Positions 1-7,796 of a stretch of 33,191 bases of DNA are shown in pieces; within the stretch, counting starts at the first letter, position 1; every line of letters starts with the position of its first letter. Source of the stretch: an uncultured Bacteroides sp. (GTDB lineage Bacteria; Bacillota; Clostridia; Lachnospirales; Lachnospiraceae); NCBI GenBank assembly GCA_945913015.1, contig CAMECH010000027.1, positions 1 through 33,191 on the forward strand, read 5' to 3'. The notes beneath the pieces were generated by a model that saw only the letters and a list, made by a program, of their open reading frames with translations, did not search any database and was not told the origin of the DNA. The position numbers and the translations under genes were made by a program.

Positions 1-50
1 GCTTAAAGCGTTCCAGCCTTAGAGATTATCCCCTGATTCCTTGCTGCTTC

Positions 51-431
51 TTACAGTGCCAAGGAATTGTCTGTATAATCTGCTGCCATTATCCTTGTTT
101 CTGCTCCCAGCACAACATCCATACTGTCTGCCAGTTCCATAAGCTTAGATGCAAACTGCCACTGTTCATTCCCCGGTTTCCCGGCATAAAATGCTATCTC
201 AGTACCATAATTTTTTGCATCAGTTACCACAAAATTGTCCGACATAAAAAATTCAGCCTTGTGACCAAGTGCATTTGCAATCTTTTCCATGTCTGTCCCG
301 GTAATATCCTGAGTCTTTGTCAGTATGCGCGAAAGCCTGCTTGAATCCATTCCTGTCTTAAGCGCTATAAAAGCCTGCTTAATTTCCATATTCTCAAGAT
401 AAATATTTACATTATCAACGAACCTGCTCAT
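51..431 (-). CDS. Small XRE-like HTH protein
   Basis: A 126-residue protein whose first half reads as a Cro/C1-type helix-turn-helix. Residues about 16-55 carry a QAFIALKTGMDSSRLSRIL helix pair followed by a second helix, DMEKIANALG, as in XRE regulators. The second half has no motif I recognise. A GTG nine bases further upstream is in frame but lies inside the Shine-Dalgarno sequence AAAGGAG. The ATG at 431, eight bases after GGAG, is therefore taken as the start. It lies downstream of fcl on the same strand but is separated from it by a strong terminator and has its own A/T-rich promoter region, so it is probably transcribed alone. The role is probably DNA binding; the target is unknown. 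Confidence 0.75.
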   Translation of the reverse strand: MSRFVDNVNIYLENMEIKQAFIALKTGMDSSRLSRILTKTQDITGTDMEKIANALGHKAEFFMSDNFVVTDAKNYGTEIAFYAGKPGNEQWQFASKLMELADSMDVVLGAETRIMAADYTDNSLAL

Positions 432-480
432 TGCTGTCACTCCTTTTTATCATCTGATAACAAAAATAGCATCATTTTTT

Positions 481-511
481 ATTATATTATACCCAATTTT
501 ATATATTGCAA
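481..511 (-). promoter_or_regulatory. Possible promoter and palindrome upstream of the HTH gene
   Basis: On the minus strand two overlapping TATAAT hexamers (481-486 and 486-491) lie about 50 bases before the ATG. TTGCAA at 506-511 sits 19 or 14 bases upstream of them, so neither spacing is ideal. The 12-base palindrome ATATTGCAATAT at 503-514 covers the -35 position and could be an operator for the HTH protein itself. The autoregulation is inference. Confidence 0.3.
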
Positions 512-553
512 TATTTTTTCTCATTACATGATATGTGCAACTATATTTTTATC

Positions 554-626
554 AAAAAAATTCCCCTTTCACGTAAGTGAAAATATCCACTCATGTGAAC
601 ATCTTCACTTGCGCAAAAGGGAATTT
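554..626 (-). terminator. Rho-independent terminator of fcl with nested hairpins
   Basis: Read on the minus strand just after the fcl stop, AAATTCCC (619-626) pairs with GGGAATTT (558-565), and the stem continues through AAA/TTT. The second arm runs directly into seven T residues (554-560). Inside the outer stem are two more perfect small hairpins, TTCAC-gtaa-GTGAA (568-581) and GTGAA-catc-TTCAC (595-608), so the element folds as a branched structure instead of a simple stem-loop. Confidence 0.8.
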
Positions 627-642
627 CGTTAATCCATGCTTT

Positions 643-1587
643 TTATCTCTCTACTCTTACATCGCTTGTAAGGAAGTCATTGTATGCGAGTGCAATACCC
701 TCCTCAAGCTCTGTGTGGTACTTCCAGCCAAGTGACTCAAGTTTGCTTACATCAAGAAGCTTTCTCGGAGTTCCGTCAGGCTTGGATGTGTCATACTCAA
801 TTGTACCCTCGTAGCCTACGACCTTCTTAACAAGCTGTGCAAGCTCGCCAATTGAAATCTCCTTGCCTGTACCAAGGTTTACCGTCTCATCTCCATCATA
901 TGTATTCATAAGATATACACATGCCTCCGCAAGATCGTCCACATAAAGGAACTCACGAAGCGGCTTTCCTGTTCCCCATATTGTAACTGACGGTGCATTA
1001 TTCTCCTTCGCCTCATGGAATCTGCGAATCATTGCAGGAAGAACATGGGAATTCTGTGGATGATAATTGTCATTAGGGCCGTAAAGGTTGGTTGGCATTA
1101 CGCTTATATAATGTGTTCCGTACTGACGATTCATGTACTGGCAGTAACGAAGTCCTGAAATCTTGGCAAGTGCATATGCCTCATTAGTCTGCTCAAGTGC
1201 GCTTGTAAGCAGGCAGTCCTCCTTCATAGGCTGAGGTGCCATTCTCGGATAAATGCAGGAGCTTCCAAGGAAAAGAAGCTTCTTGACACCATTATCATAT
1301 GCATTCTTAATCATGTTCATTTCCATTATCATATTATCATACATGAAATCGGCAGGGTACATGCTGTTAGCCATAATACCGCCTACCTTTGAAGCTGCAA
1401 AAAATACATATTCCGGCTTTTCTGTTCTGAAAAATTCTTCAACATCAGCCTGTCTTCTAAGGTCAAGCTCCTTAGATGTTCTCAATACAAAATTAGTGTA
1501 TCCCTGTGCTTTAAGAGTACGTAATATTGCAGAGCCAACCATTCCGTGATGACCTGCAACATATATTTTTGCGTCTTTTTCCATCAT
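643..1587 (-). CDS. fcl: GDP-L-fucose synthase
   Basis: Cytoplasmic extended-SDR enzyme that epimerises and reduces GDP-4-keto-6-deoxy-D-mannose to GDP-L-fucose with NADPH. With the chosen start it has 314 residues, close to the usual 310-325. Residues 12-19 (GHHGMVGS) form the nucleotide-binding loop. The catalytic Ser-Tyr-Lys are seen in SSC (109-111), Y138 and K142. Cys111 and His181 match the epimerase acid/base pair known from the E. coli enzyme, and the NSHVLP segment is typical of Fcl. The ATG at 1587 is chosen because CGGGGA lies 8 bases upstream; an upstream GTG at 1617 has no such site. GDP-mannose 4,6-dehydratase, which makes its substrate, is not in the window. The gene appears monocistronic and is divergent from an AraC regulator. 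Confidence 0.95.
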   Translation of the reverse strand: MMEKDAKIYVAGHHGMVGSAILRTLKAQGYTNFVLRTSKELDLRRQADVEEFFRTEKPEYVFFAASKVGGIMANSMYPADFMYDNMIMEMNMIKNAYDNGVKKLLFLGSSCIYPRMAPQPMKEDCLLTSALEQTNEAYALAKISGLRYCQYMNRQYGTHYISVMPTNLYGPNDNYHPQNSHVLPAMIRRFHEAKENNAPSVTIWGTGKPLREFLYVDDLAEACVYLMNTYDGDETVNLGTGKEISIGELAQLVKKVVGYEGTIEYDTSKPDGTPRKLLDVSKLESLGWKYHTELEEGIALAYNDFLTSDVRVER

Positions 1588-1658
1588 TGTTAAATCCCCG
1601 TTTCCGTGCTTTTGCACTTAGTAAAATAAGTTTAAATGTGTGCTGCCTTTGCAACTGC

Positions 1659-1664
1659 ATTATA
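1659..1664 (-). promoter_or_regulatory. Likely -10 element for fcl
   Basis: A perfect TATAAT on the minus strand about 70 bases before the fcl start. No good -35 is seen at 16-18 bases; the best is TTTATT. An activator may therefore be needed, and the divergent AraC-type gene next door is an obvious but unproven candidate. Confidence 0.35.
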
Positions 1665-1692
1665 GGATATCTTATGATGCCAATAAAATCAA

Positions 1693-1721
1693 TTGACTAT
1701 ATTGCCCCAAAATAGTATTAT
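1693..1721 (+). promoter_or_regulatory. Sigma-A-type promoter of the AraC gene
   Basis: TTGACT (1693-1698), 17 bases, TATTAT (1716-1721), ending about 38 bases before the ATG at 1760. Confidence 0.6.
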
Positions 1722-1759
1722 CTTGCTATAAACATTTCATCGAATTAAAGAGGATAAAA

Positions 1760-2650
1760 ATGCCAACATATTTTGAAAAATACACAAAATCCGAAGTTAC
1801 CAGCACACGCCGTATAATCACGACACCCGACGATTTTGCTAGGCGCAATTTTTTTTACGTACAGGAGGCCGGATACCTTCAAAGTCTCAAACCTCATGAA
1901 AGCCGGAGGCGCGGTCTTGACTCCTATCTTTTTATCATAATATTGTCAGGACAGGGTACAGTGCAGTATAACGGCGTATCACATTCAGTCAAGGCACCTG
2001 ACTGCATTCTTTTGGACTGCCACAGCGAATACTCCCATAAAAGCAGTGAAGAAGAGCCGTGGGAGCTTATGTGGATACATTTTAACGGTCCTCACGCAGG
2101 ATATTACTATGAATACTTTTCCGAACGCCATGACAATATTTTCCGGATTCCCGACACTGCTTCAGTAACAGAAAGCATAAAACAGATTATTGCGCTTAAC
2201 GAGACGCATACCGCCGACTCTGCCTTAATTACTTCACGTATAATTACCGATCTGCTCACAACAGCCATCACATCAGGAAGCGCACAAAAAGAAAACGGCA
2301 GCCAGCCGGTAACCGCCAAGCTTAATGCCGTCATCAGCTATATTGATGAGCATTTCACTGAAAAGCTGTCACTGGATGAACTGTCGTCCGGATTTTATAT
2401 AAGCAAATTCTATCTTTCACACGCATTTAAAAAAGAATACAAAATGACAATAATGCAATATATCATGATGAAACGCATTTCCCTCGCCAAAGAAAAGCTT
2501 CGTTACAGCAGCGATTCAATCGAGGAAATAGCTGCTTCCTGCGGAATAACCGATGCCAGCTATTTCAACAAGGTATTCCGCAAAGCGGAAGGCATGACCG
2601 CCTCGCAGTACAGAAGTACATGGAAAGGCAGGGCTGTCAACCCTCTGTAA
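1760..2650 (+). CDS. AraC-family transcriptional regulator
   Basis: A 296-residue regulator with the usual two-part layout. An N-terminal cupin-like sensing domain (about residues 30-130, with the LFIIILSGQGTVQYNG strand pair) is followed by a C-terminal double helix-turn-helix (about 190-290). The conserved second HTH reads IEEIAASCGITDASYFNKVF and is followed by the family-typical GMTASQYR. The ATG follows AGAGGA closely. Such proteins usually activate sugar-use or cell-surface genes when a small ligand binds the cupin; the ligand is unknown. It is transcribed divergently from fcl, so fcl is a plausible target. Its last 14 bases overlap the end of the convergent decarboxylase gene. Confidence 0.9.
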   Translation: MPTYFEKYTKSEVTSTRRIITTPDDFARRNFFYVQEAGYLQSLKPHESRRRGLDSYLFIIILSGQGTVQYNGVSHSVKAPDCILLDCHSEYSHKSSEEEPWELMWIHFNGPHAGYYYEYFSERHDNIFRIPDTASVTESIKQIIALNETHTADSALITSRIITDLLTTAITSGSAQKENGSQPVTAKLNAVISYIDEHFTEKLSLDELSSGFYISKFYLSHAFKKEYKMTIMQYIMMKRISLAKEKLRYSSDSIEEIAASCGITDASYFNKVFRKAEGMTASQYRSTWKGRAVNPL

Positions 2651-3779
2651 TGCTGTCTGTCTCATATACAACTTCGGCAGGCTTAATGATAAAGTCACTG
2701 TTAAATGCCATTGTGTAAGCGCCTGCATATTTAAATGAGAGTATGTCACCTTTTTGTAACTCATAATCATCGCAGATTTCAGCAAATCTGTCATTTTCCA
2801 TGCAGGTGCATCCGCATATAATCTGCTTTGGCACTAAAGTGCGTGACATAATTTCGCTGCCGGAAGGGCTTAACACTGTGTACGGCTGGTTTCTGTGCGC
2901 CATAAAAGGATTTACATGAAGCAGAGTTCCATCAAGCGTAACTACTTTAGTTCCGCGTATATCTCTTACAGAGAGCACTGATGCTTCATATGTCACACTT
3001 GTTGCAATCACCGATGCCCCCGGCTCTAAAATTAAGGTCGTATCGTCTGGTGATAATACTTTCTTAAGCTCTGATGTAATAACGTCTGCATACTGCTCCA
3101 TATCAGGCTTGCCCGGCACCTTCTGTCCTCCGAAATATCCGCCTCCCATGTCAACAAATTTAAGCTTCAGATTATATTCCTGAACAAGTTTTGCAGCCTT
3201 TGCCGCAAGTGCCGCAAAAACCCCTGCACTTCTTGTTTTTGTGCTTGTATGCATATGAAGTCCTGCCGGCTCAATTCCTGCATTCTTAAGCATGTCCACG
3301 GCTTTCCCAAAATCGCCGTTTTCACAGTCTATTCCAAATCTGCTTACACTGTCTCCTGCAGTTGTCTCCCCAGGACACACGGCTTCAAGGTCAAAATTCA
3401 CGCGAATACCAAGCCTTGACGCATCTAAATCTTCAGCATATGTGCACACTTCCATTACCTCATCAAGATTATCAAGATTCACATATGCACCTCTTCTTAG
3501 CGCATCCTTCAAAATCTGCTTCTTGCACGGTCCGTTAAAAATTATATTTTCCGGGTCAAACCCGAGGTCAAGCGCATAATTGTACTCATCCGGGGAAACT
3601 GTCTCGATAAACCATCCAAGCTTTGCATGTGCATATTTCATAAGCGCCGCATCATGATTTGTCTTAACCGAGTAACCATATTGAACATTGCCGTTCCACG
3701 CAGCCTCGAAAGCATTCATCACATCACGACAGTTCTTTTCAAATGTATCAAGATGTACTGTATAACATGGCGTTTTCAT
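2637..3779 (-). CDS. Fold-III PLP-dependent amino acid decarboxylase
   Basis: A 380-residue member of the alanine-racemase-fold decarboxylases (ornithine/arginine/diaminopimelate decarboxylase superfamily). K39 in YSVKTN is the expected PLP Schiff-base lysine. LHMHTST (174-180), MGGGYFGG (211-218) and EPG (252-254) contact PLP in this family. C326 in the C-terminal CTCMEND segment and Y355 in GAYTMAF fit the second half of the active site, contributed by the partner subunit. The usual EPGR motif reads EPGAS here, so the substrate-binding Arg typical of diaminopimelate decarboxylase is absent and the substrate is likely different. It is the last gene of a three-gene unit, 23 bases after the ATP-grasp gene. 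The product is therefore probably an amine used or consumed in a conjugation step; the substrate cannot be named. Confidence 0.85.
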   Translation of the reverse strand: MKTPCYTVHLDTFEKNCRDVMNAFEAAWNGNVQYGYSVKTNHDAALMKYAHAKLGWFIETVSPDEYNYALDLGFDPENIIFNGPCKKQILKDALRRGAYVNLDNLDEVMEVCTYAEDLDASRLGIRVNFDLEAVCPGETTAGDSVSRFGIDCENGDFGKAVDMLKNAGIEPAGLHMHTSTKTRSAGVFAALAAKAAKLVQEYNLKLKFVDMGGGYFGGQKVPGKPDMEQYADVITSELKKVLSPDDTTLILEPGASVIATSVTYEASVLSVRDIRGTKVVTLDGTLLHVNPFMAHRNQPYTVLSPSGSEIMSRTLVPKQIICGCTCMENDRFAEICDDYELQKGDILSFKYAGAYTMAFNSDFIIKPAEVVYETDSITEG

Positions 3780-3802
3780 ACCTTCCCCCCCTTTCGTTAT
3801 AA

Positions 3803-4837
3803 TTATTCAAATGTATTTCCCATGAACTTCGTTATATCTATCAGATGTATATCCTTTTGTGCTATTTTCTCATATTCCCTGATTACAAGTTCATCATCGG
3901 CATCTTCTCCCGAAGCCCACTTCACAATCGCCTTTGGAAGATTAACTCCTGCAAAATGGCTGAACGGATAACCTCCGCCAAATCTTGCATTAAGCTCAAG
4001 CACATACGGCTCACCGCCAACAACAAATACATCCATGTCAAGATTTCCTATATGTCCCAATACCGCTCCGAGGCGCGTTCCCAGATTTTCCACAACATCC
4101 TCATGTACAACCGCTGCACAGTCTGTCTCACCCGAGCGCATGGCAAGTTTCTTGCGCACGACAGTAAGTTTATGCTCTCCGCTTAAGTCATGGATTACAT
4201 CAAGTCCGTACTCCTGCCCCTTCATTTTCTCCTGGAAAAGCACGCACGACTCCTCATCCATTGCCGATTCATACTTAAGATATGACTTGAAAATGTCTCT
4301 TTTGACCTTGTCGGCAAACACCTCAAGCTCGGCATCATTATCCGCCTCAAATACAGCGATAGAGCCCATCCCCCATCTCGGCTTTACCATAATCGGATAT
4401 GAAACCTCCGAAAGTGCTAATGCCTTTTTTACTTCCGCAAGAGATTTGTAAGTCTTAGGTGCATTAAAATTATTGGACATGCAGAATTCATATGTCTTCC
4501 ATTTGTCATTGCACACATCAATAACATCAGGCGCAGACACCACAACCGTCACACCCTCTTTTGCAAATTCCTCGCGATGCCGTGCAAGAATCATCAGGTC
4601 AACATCAAACAGCGACACAATCACGCTGATATCATTATCCCTGCAGTAGTCCTTCAGAAACGGAATATAGTTATCATCATAGATAAGCGGCGTCACAACC
4701 TGCCTGTCAGCATAATAAAACGCCGGAGAAACCGGAGAGCTGTTTCCTGCATGTACCAGCCCTTTTCCCGCAAGTGCCTCTTTAAAAAATTCCACAAGAT
4801 ATCCGCGTCTTCCCGCAGATGTAAGCAATATATTCAT
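3803..4837 (-). CDS. ATP-grasp ligase, CarB-like
   Basis: A 344-residue single-chain ATP-grasp protein. Residues 1-110 form a Rossmann-like pre-grasp domain (MNILLTSAGRRGYLVEFF start). The ATP-grasp core follows, with the ATP-binding lysine K152 in MVKPRWGMGS, the VLFQEKMKGQEYGLDV strand, and the metal-binding LELNARFGGG (280-289) near the end. ATP-grasp enzymes activate a carboxylate as an acyl phosphate and join it to an amine or thiol. SD GGAG lies seven bases before the ATG. Lying between a GT-D-like gene and a decarboxylase, it may join the decarboxylase product, or its precursor, to a carboxyl-bearing sugar or amino acid. That link is inference. It is too short to be a carbamoyl-phosphate synthase and lacks a partner glutaminase. 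Confidence 0.85.
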   Translation of the reverse strand: MNILLTSAGRRGYLVEFFKEALAGKGLVHAGNSSPVSPAFYYADRQVVTPLIYDDNYIPFLKDYCRDNDISVIVSLFDVDLMILARHREEFAKEGVTVVVSAPDVIDVCNDKWKTYEFCMSNNFNAPKTYKSLAEVKKALALSEVSYPIMVKPRWGMGSIAVFEADNDAELEVFADKVKRDIFKSYLKYESAMDEESCVLFQEKMKGQEYGLDVIHDLSGEHKLTVVRKKLAMRSGETDCAAVVHEDVVENLGTRLGAVLGHIGNLDMDVFVVGGEPYVLELNARFGGGYPFSHFAGVNLPKAIVKWASGEDADDELVIREYEKIAQKDIHLIDITKFMGNTFE

Positions 4838-4875
4838 GCCAATTCTCCATTCATTTCATTAAAAAGCATAAGCCG

Positions 4876-5835
4876 TCAGCTCCAGTAACTTCCGCCCTCC
4901 ATATCAAGCGAATCCACATTGCCAACCTTTGTCTCGTCCGGAAGATCTATCCAATGCTCATTATAGGTATCGGTAAAATATGCATCCCAGCGTTTTCCTT
5001 TGATACCAAACATGAGCTGTAAAGGACCTCCTACGTGTACCGCCTGCTTCCCCATTTTCTTAAACATCAGCGCAAGCGGTGTTGAAAATGTAGAGCACCC
5101 CAGCAGTGCGATATCAAAATCCTGCTTCATCGACTCCGTATACAGGTAATCCAGTGCCTCAAACCAGTTCTTAAAGCGTGGGTCCTTATAACCGTCATAC
5201 CAGAATACTGCTTTCACAGTGTGCAGCTCAAACTCAGGAATTCTTATTCCCTGCCAAAGCAGTTCTCTCTTCTTATACTGTTGTTCCATATATTCAACAA
5301 ACGGACTGACGACAAGCACCTTCTTGCCTTCTATCCCATAAATCCACGAATCAGGGTCTTTAAGCAGAAAATTGGATACGCCGTCATCCTCGCAGAACTG
5401 CATATCAGTGCAATCCTTTAAAAACTGCTTATAGAAATACGACTCCATATTAATGCCAAACCAGTTCACTACATAGTCCGCATAAGGCATTAACTCTGTG
5501 GTAAGACGATAGTACTCTCTTCGCTCATCCCTATTGTTGAAAACATCATCCATACCGGCAGCGCTGTCTTTATTCCAAAGCAGATCCCTTTGAATCTTCA
5601 CCAGCATGCCCGTTTCCCACATTCCATTGCGCGTCACCGCAAACGGCTCATTATTCTTAAGCTTGCCAAGAAGCTGTCTGTTGACCTCTGCACTGTCAAG
5701 AATCGGTCTCTTATATGACTTTTCATAGTATCTGCGTCTCAGTGCATCGTAGCCCTCACCCGGCAAAAATTTACGCATTACCTTTGTCTGCCAGCTCGAC
5801 TGCACAAAATTTATCAACCAGTCCGTCTTACCCAT
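4876..5835 (-). CDS. Putative GT-D-like glycosyltransferase, uncharacterised
   Basis: A 319-residue soluble protein with no signal peptide. I do not recognise a characterised homologue. Near residues 65-75 the segment FAVTRNGMWETG resembles the F-S-I-x-R-x-G-x-x-E signature at the N-terminus of GT-D-fold glycosyltransferases, where the acidic residue helps bind metal and sugar nucleotide. The C-terminal part has a Rossmann-like stretch (DIALLGCSTFSTPLALMFKKMG) followed by VHVGGPLQLMFGIKGKRWD and ends EGGSYWS, a pattern I associate with polysaccharide-locus proteins. Two ATGs are adjacent; the second (5835) gives the better spacing to AGAGGG. It is the first gene of a three-gene unit with the ATP-grasp and decarboxylase genes. 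The GT-D assignment is tentative. Confidence 0.55.
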   Translation of the reverse strand: MGKTDWLINFVQSSWQTKVMRKFLPGEGYDALRRRYYEKSYKRPILDSAEVNRQLLGKLKNNEPFAVTRNGMWETGMLVKIQRDLLWNKDSAAGMDDVFNNRDERREYYRLTTELMPYADYVVNWFGINMESYFYKQFLKDCTDMQFCEDDGVSNFLLKDPDSWIYGIEGKKVLVVSPFVEYMEQQYKKRELLWQGIRIPEFELHTVKAVFWYDGYKDPRFKNWFEALDYLYTESMKQDFDIALLGCSTFSTPLALMFKKMGKQAVHVGGPLQLMFGIKGKRWDAYFTDTYNEHWIDLPDETKVGNVDSLDMEGGSYWS

Positions 5836-5867
5836 CATTCCCTCTCATTTCAAAATATTTCAAGTAA

Positions 5868-5896
5868 TTGCGAAACCTATTTATTTATGATACTAT
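5868..5896 (+). promoter_or_regulatory. Promoter of the metallo-hydrolase gene
   Basis: TTGCGA (5868-5873), 17 bases, TACTAT (5891-5896), with an extended -10 TG at 5888-5889. Its -10 overlaps that of the opposing promoter for the GT-D-like gene, so the two can hardly fire together. The 10-mer TTGCGAAACC starting at 5868 recurs in the dyad at 18118-18127. Confidence 0.45.
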
Positions 5897-5915
5897 TCAA
5901 AAGAAAAGAGGTCAA
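5887..5915 (-). promoter_or_regulatory. Promoter of the GT-D/ATP-grasp/decarboxylase unit
   Basis: On the minus strand TTGACC (5910-5915), 17 bases, TATCAT (5887-5892), about 50 bases before the first gene. Its -35 overlaps the ribosome binding site of the divergent metallo-hydrolase gene. Confidence 0.65.
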
Positions 5916-5919
5916 GCAT

Positions 5920-6825
5920 ATGAAACAAAAAAAGATTACCAAAGCCTTTATGTTAGTAATAATTGCCGTAATCTGCCTGATTTTAGCAGCCGCGGCAATA
6001 TATATTTATTCCATCAAAAAAGTAAACAGCTTCGAGGGCTGGAAAGTTACGCAGTACGCAGACCTTTCCGGTGCTCAGGGCACATTTTATACACTGGAAA
6101 ATGCAGAAGGAAGATTTATCATAATTGACGGTGGCTGGGCTGCCAATGAACAGCGTGTAAGAGATGCAATTAAAATGCATAATAATCATGTCGATGCATG
6201 GATTATCTCTCATCCGCACCAGGACCATGCCGGTGCTTTCAACAAAATATACGCTGACCCGCAGGGCATAACAATTGACAGAATTTATGACTCACCGATA
6301 GATTATGATGTCGTTAAGAATGCCGGTGAGAAATGGGATGACCTGCAGGTTTTTGAAGACTACATGAAGGTCACATCCGGTGCCGGCAATATAACACACC
6401 TTAACCGTGGAGATACATTTGAGCTTTTTGGCTTAAGTGTACAGGTATTTAACGCCTATGACCGGTATGTTCTTGAAATTTCGGGCGACATAACCAATGA
6501 CAGCTCCCTTATGTTTAAAATAAGCAGCAAAAATAAAAGCATGATTTTCTGCGGAGATATAAAATACCAGATGGAGGATACGATTCTTGAAATGTATAAA
6601 GACCAGCTTTCATGTGACTACATTCAGGCAGCACATCATGGCAACTGGTCTTTCTCGGAAGAATTCTACGATTTGACAGGGGCAGAAACAGTTATTTTTG
6701 ATTCGCCCTCATGGATAATACAGGATGAGCAATATCCTGCACATGCCTTAAAAGCTCATTTTGACAGCCGCGGTGTTACGTCAGTTGACCAGACGACCTC
6801 GCCAAATGTATTCTATCTTGACTGA
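5920..6825 (+). CDS. Membrane-anchored metallo-beta-lactamase-fold hydrolase
   Basis: A 301-residue protein with one N-terminal membrane helix (about residues 8-30, flanked by KQKK and IKK). The catalytic domain is expected outside the membrane. Residues 98-103 (HPHQDH) are the di-metal binding motif. FCGD and AAHHGNWS later in the chain supply the further Asp and His ligands. The overall order matches the ComEC-like/competence branch of the fold, but there are no channel-forming helices. An in-frame ATG at 5887 lies inside the promoter; the ATG at 5920, eight bases after AGAGG, is the start. The substrate could be a phosphodiester, a phosphorylated glycan or nucleic acid; context favours an envelope polymer, but this is inference. 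It converges on the next gene with a 19-base gap and no terminator. Confidence 0.85.
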   Translation: MKQKKITKAFMLVIIAVICLILAAAAIYIYSIKKVNSFEGWKVTQYADLSGAQGTFYTLENAEGRFIIIDGGWAANEQRVRDAIKMHNNHVDAWIISHPHQDHAGAFNKIYADPQGITIDRIYDSPIDYDVVKNAGEKWDDLQVFEDYMKVTSGAGNITHLNRGDTFELFGLSVQVFNAYDRYVLEISGDITNDSSLMFKISSKNKSMIFCGDIKYQMEDTILEMYKDQLSCDYIQAAHHGNWSFSEEFYDLTGAETVIFDSPSWIIQDEQYPAHALKAHFDSRGVTSVDQTTSPNVFYLD

Positions 6826-6844
6826 TTACTTCCCGGCATAAATC

Positions 6845-7777
6845 TTAGTTATCCCGGTCATTAATCATATTAAGACAGAGTTCATAGAGCTGTCTGTGTT
6901 TTTTATTGATTACCTGAAGAAGTACTCCGGTAACATACATAAGCACGGCAATGATAAAAAGCATACACGATACAAACAGGGTTGGGAATCGCGGAACCAG
7001 CCCTGTCTTTGCATATTCTATAAGAATAGGCACAAAGAATGCCGCTCCCACAACAATAAACAGAACCGCAACGATAGAGAAAAACTTAAGCGGCTTATAA
7101 TCCCTGAAAAGCGTTGCAATTGTCTTTAATACCTTTGCACCGTCGCTGAATGTATTAAGCTTTGACACGCTGCCTTCCGGGCGGTCACGATATGATACCG
7201 GAATTTCCACAATCTTAAAATTCTTATCAAGGCAGTGGATAGTCATCTCCGTTTCAATCTCAAATCCCTTGGACAAAACAGGATAGCTTTTTACAAACAG
7301 GCGGCTAAATGCCCTGTATCCCGTCATTATATCCTTCACGTCACTGTGAAAAAGGCTGTTAATTGTACCCCTCACCAACCTGTTTCCCATATTGTGAAAA
7401 GGCCTTTTATTCTCGGTAAAATACGTTGAGGAAAGCCTGTCGCCAATCGCCATATCCGCCCTTCCGGAAAGCACACAGTCAACAAGCTCTCTTGCATTTT
7501 CGGCAGGATACGTATCATCACCGTCAATCATAAGATAGCAGTCTGCATCAATATCGCGGAACATTGAGCGTATTACATTTCCCTTGCCCTGCCTGTACTC
7601 ATAGCGCACCTCGGCGCCTGCGTCCCTTGCAATCTGTGCAGTTCCGTCTGTTGAATTGTTGTCATAGACGTAAATAACCGCCTCCGGAAGTGCTTTTTTA
7701 TAGTCTTCAATTACTTTTTTAATTGTCACACTTTCATTGTAACAAGGTATCAAAACCGCAATTCTTGGTTCTGCCAC
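6845..7777 (-). CDS. GT2 polyprenyl-phosphate glycosyltransferase, CsbB/DPM1-like
   Basis: A 310-residue GT2 enzyme. The N-terminal GT-A domain begins IAVLIPCYNES, has VYDNNSTDGT, the metal-binding DGDD at about 85-88, and the acceptor-side MTGYRAF segment. Two membrane helices lie near the C-terminus (about 237-257 and 270-292). This build is that of dolichyl/undecaprenyl-phosphate sugar synthases such as CsbB, which make a lipid-phosphate sugar donor at the cytoplasmic face. The start is GTG 7777, eight bases after GGAGG (7786-7790) and 19 bases after the preceding stop. A longer reading frame back to a TTG at 7807 would overlap the previous gene and lacks an SD. The last gene of the hldE run. 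The YfhO and GT39-like proteins upstream could use its product. Confidence 0.85.
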   Translation of the reverse strand: MAEPRIAVLIPCYNESVTIKKVIEDYKKALPEAVIYVYDNNSTDGTAQIARDAGAEVRYEYRQGKGNVIRSMFRDIDADCYLMIDGDDTYPAENARELVDCVLSGRADMAIGDRLSSTYFTENKRPFHNMGNRLVRGTINSLFHSDVKDIMTGYRAFSRLFVKSYPVLSKGFEIETEMTIHCLDKNFKIVEIPVSYRDRPEGSVSKLNTFSDGAKVLKTIATLFRDYKPLKFFSIVAVLFIVVGAAFFVPILIEYAKTGLVPRFPTLFVSCMLFIIAVLMYVTGVLLQVINKKHRQLYELCLNMINDRDN

Positions 7778-7796
7778 TTTCTCGCCCTCCATATTT

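Noticed and set aside
3803-4837. Carbamoyl-phosphate synthase large chain
   Set aside because: Only one ATP-grasp unit is present at 344 residues, against over 1000 for CarB, and no glutaminase gene adjoins.
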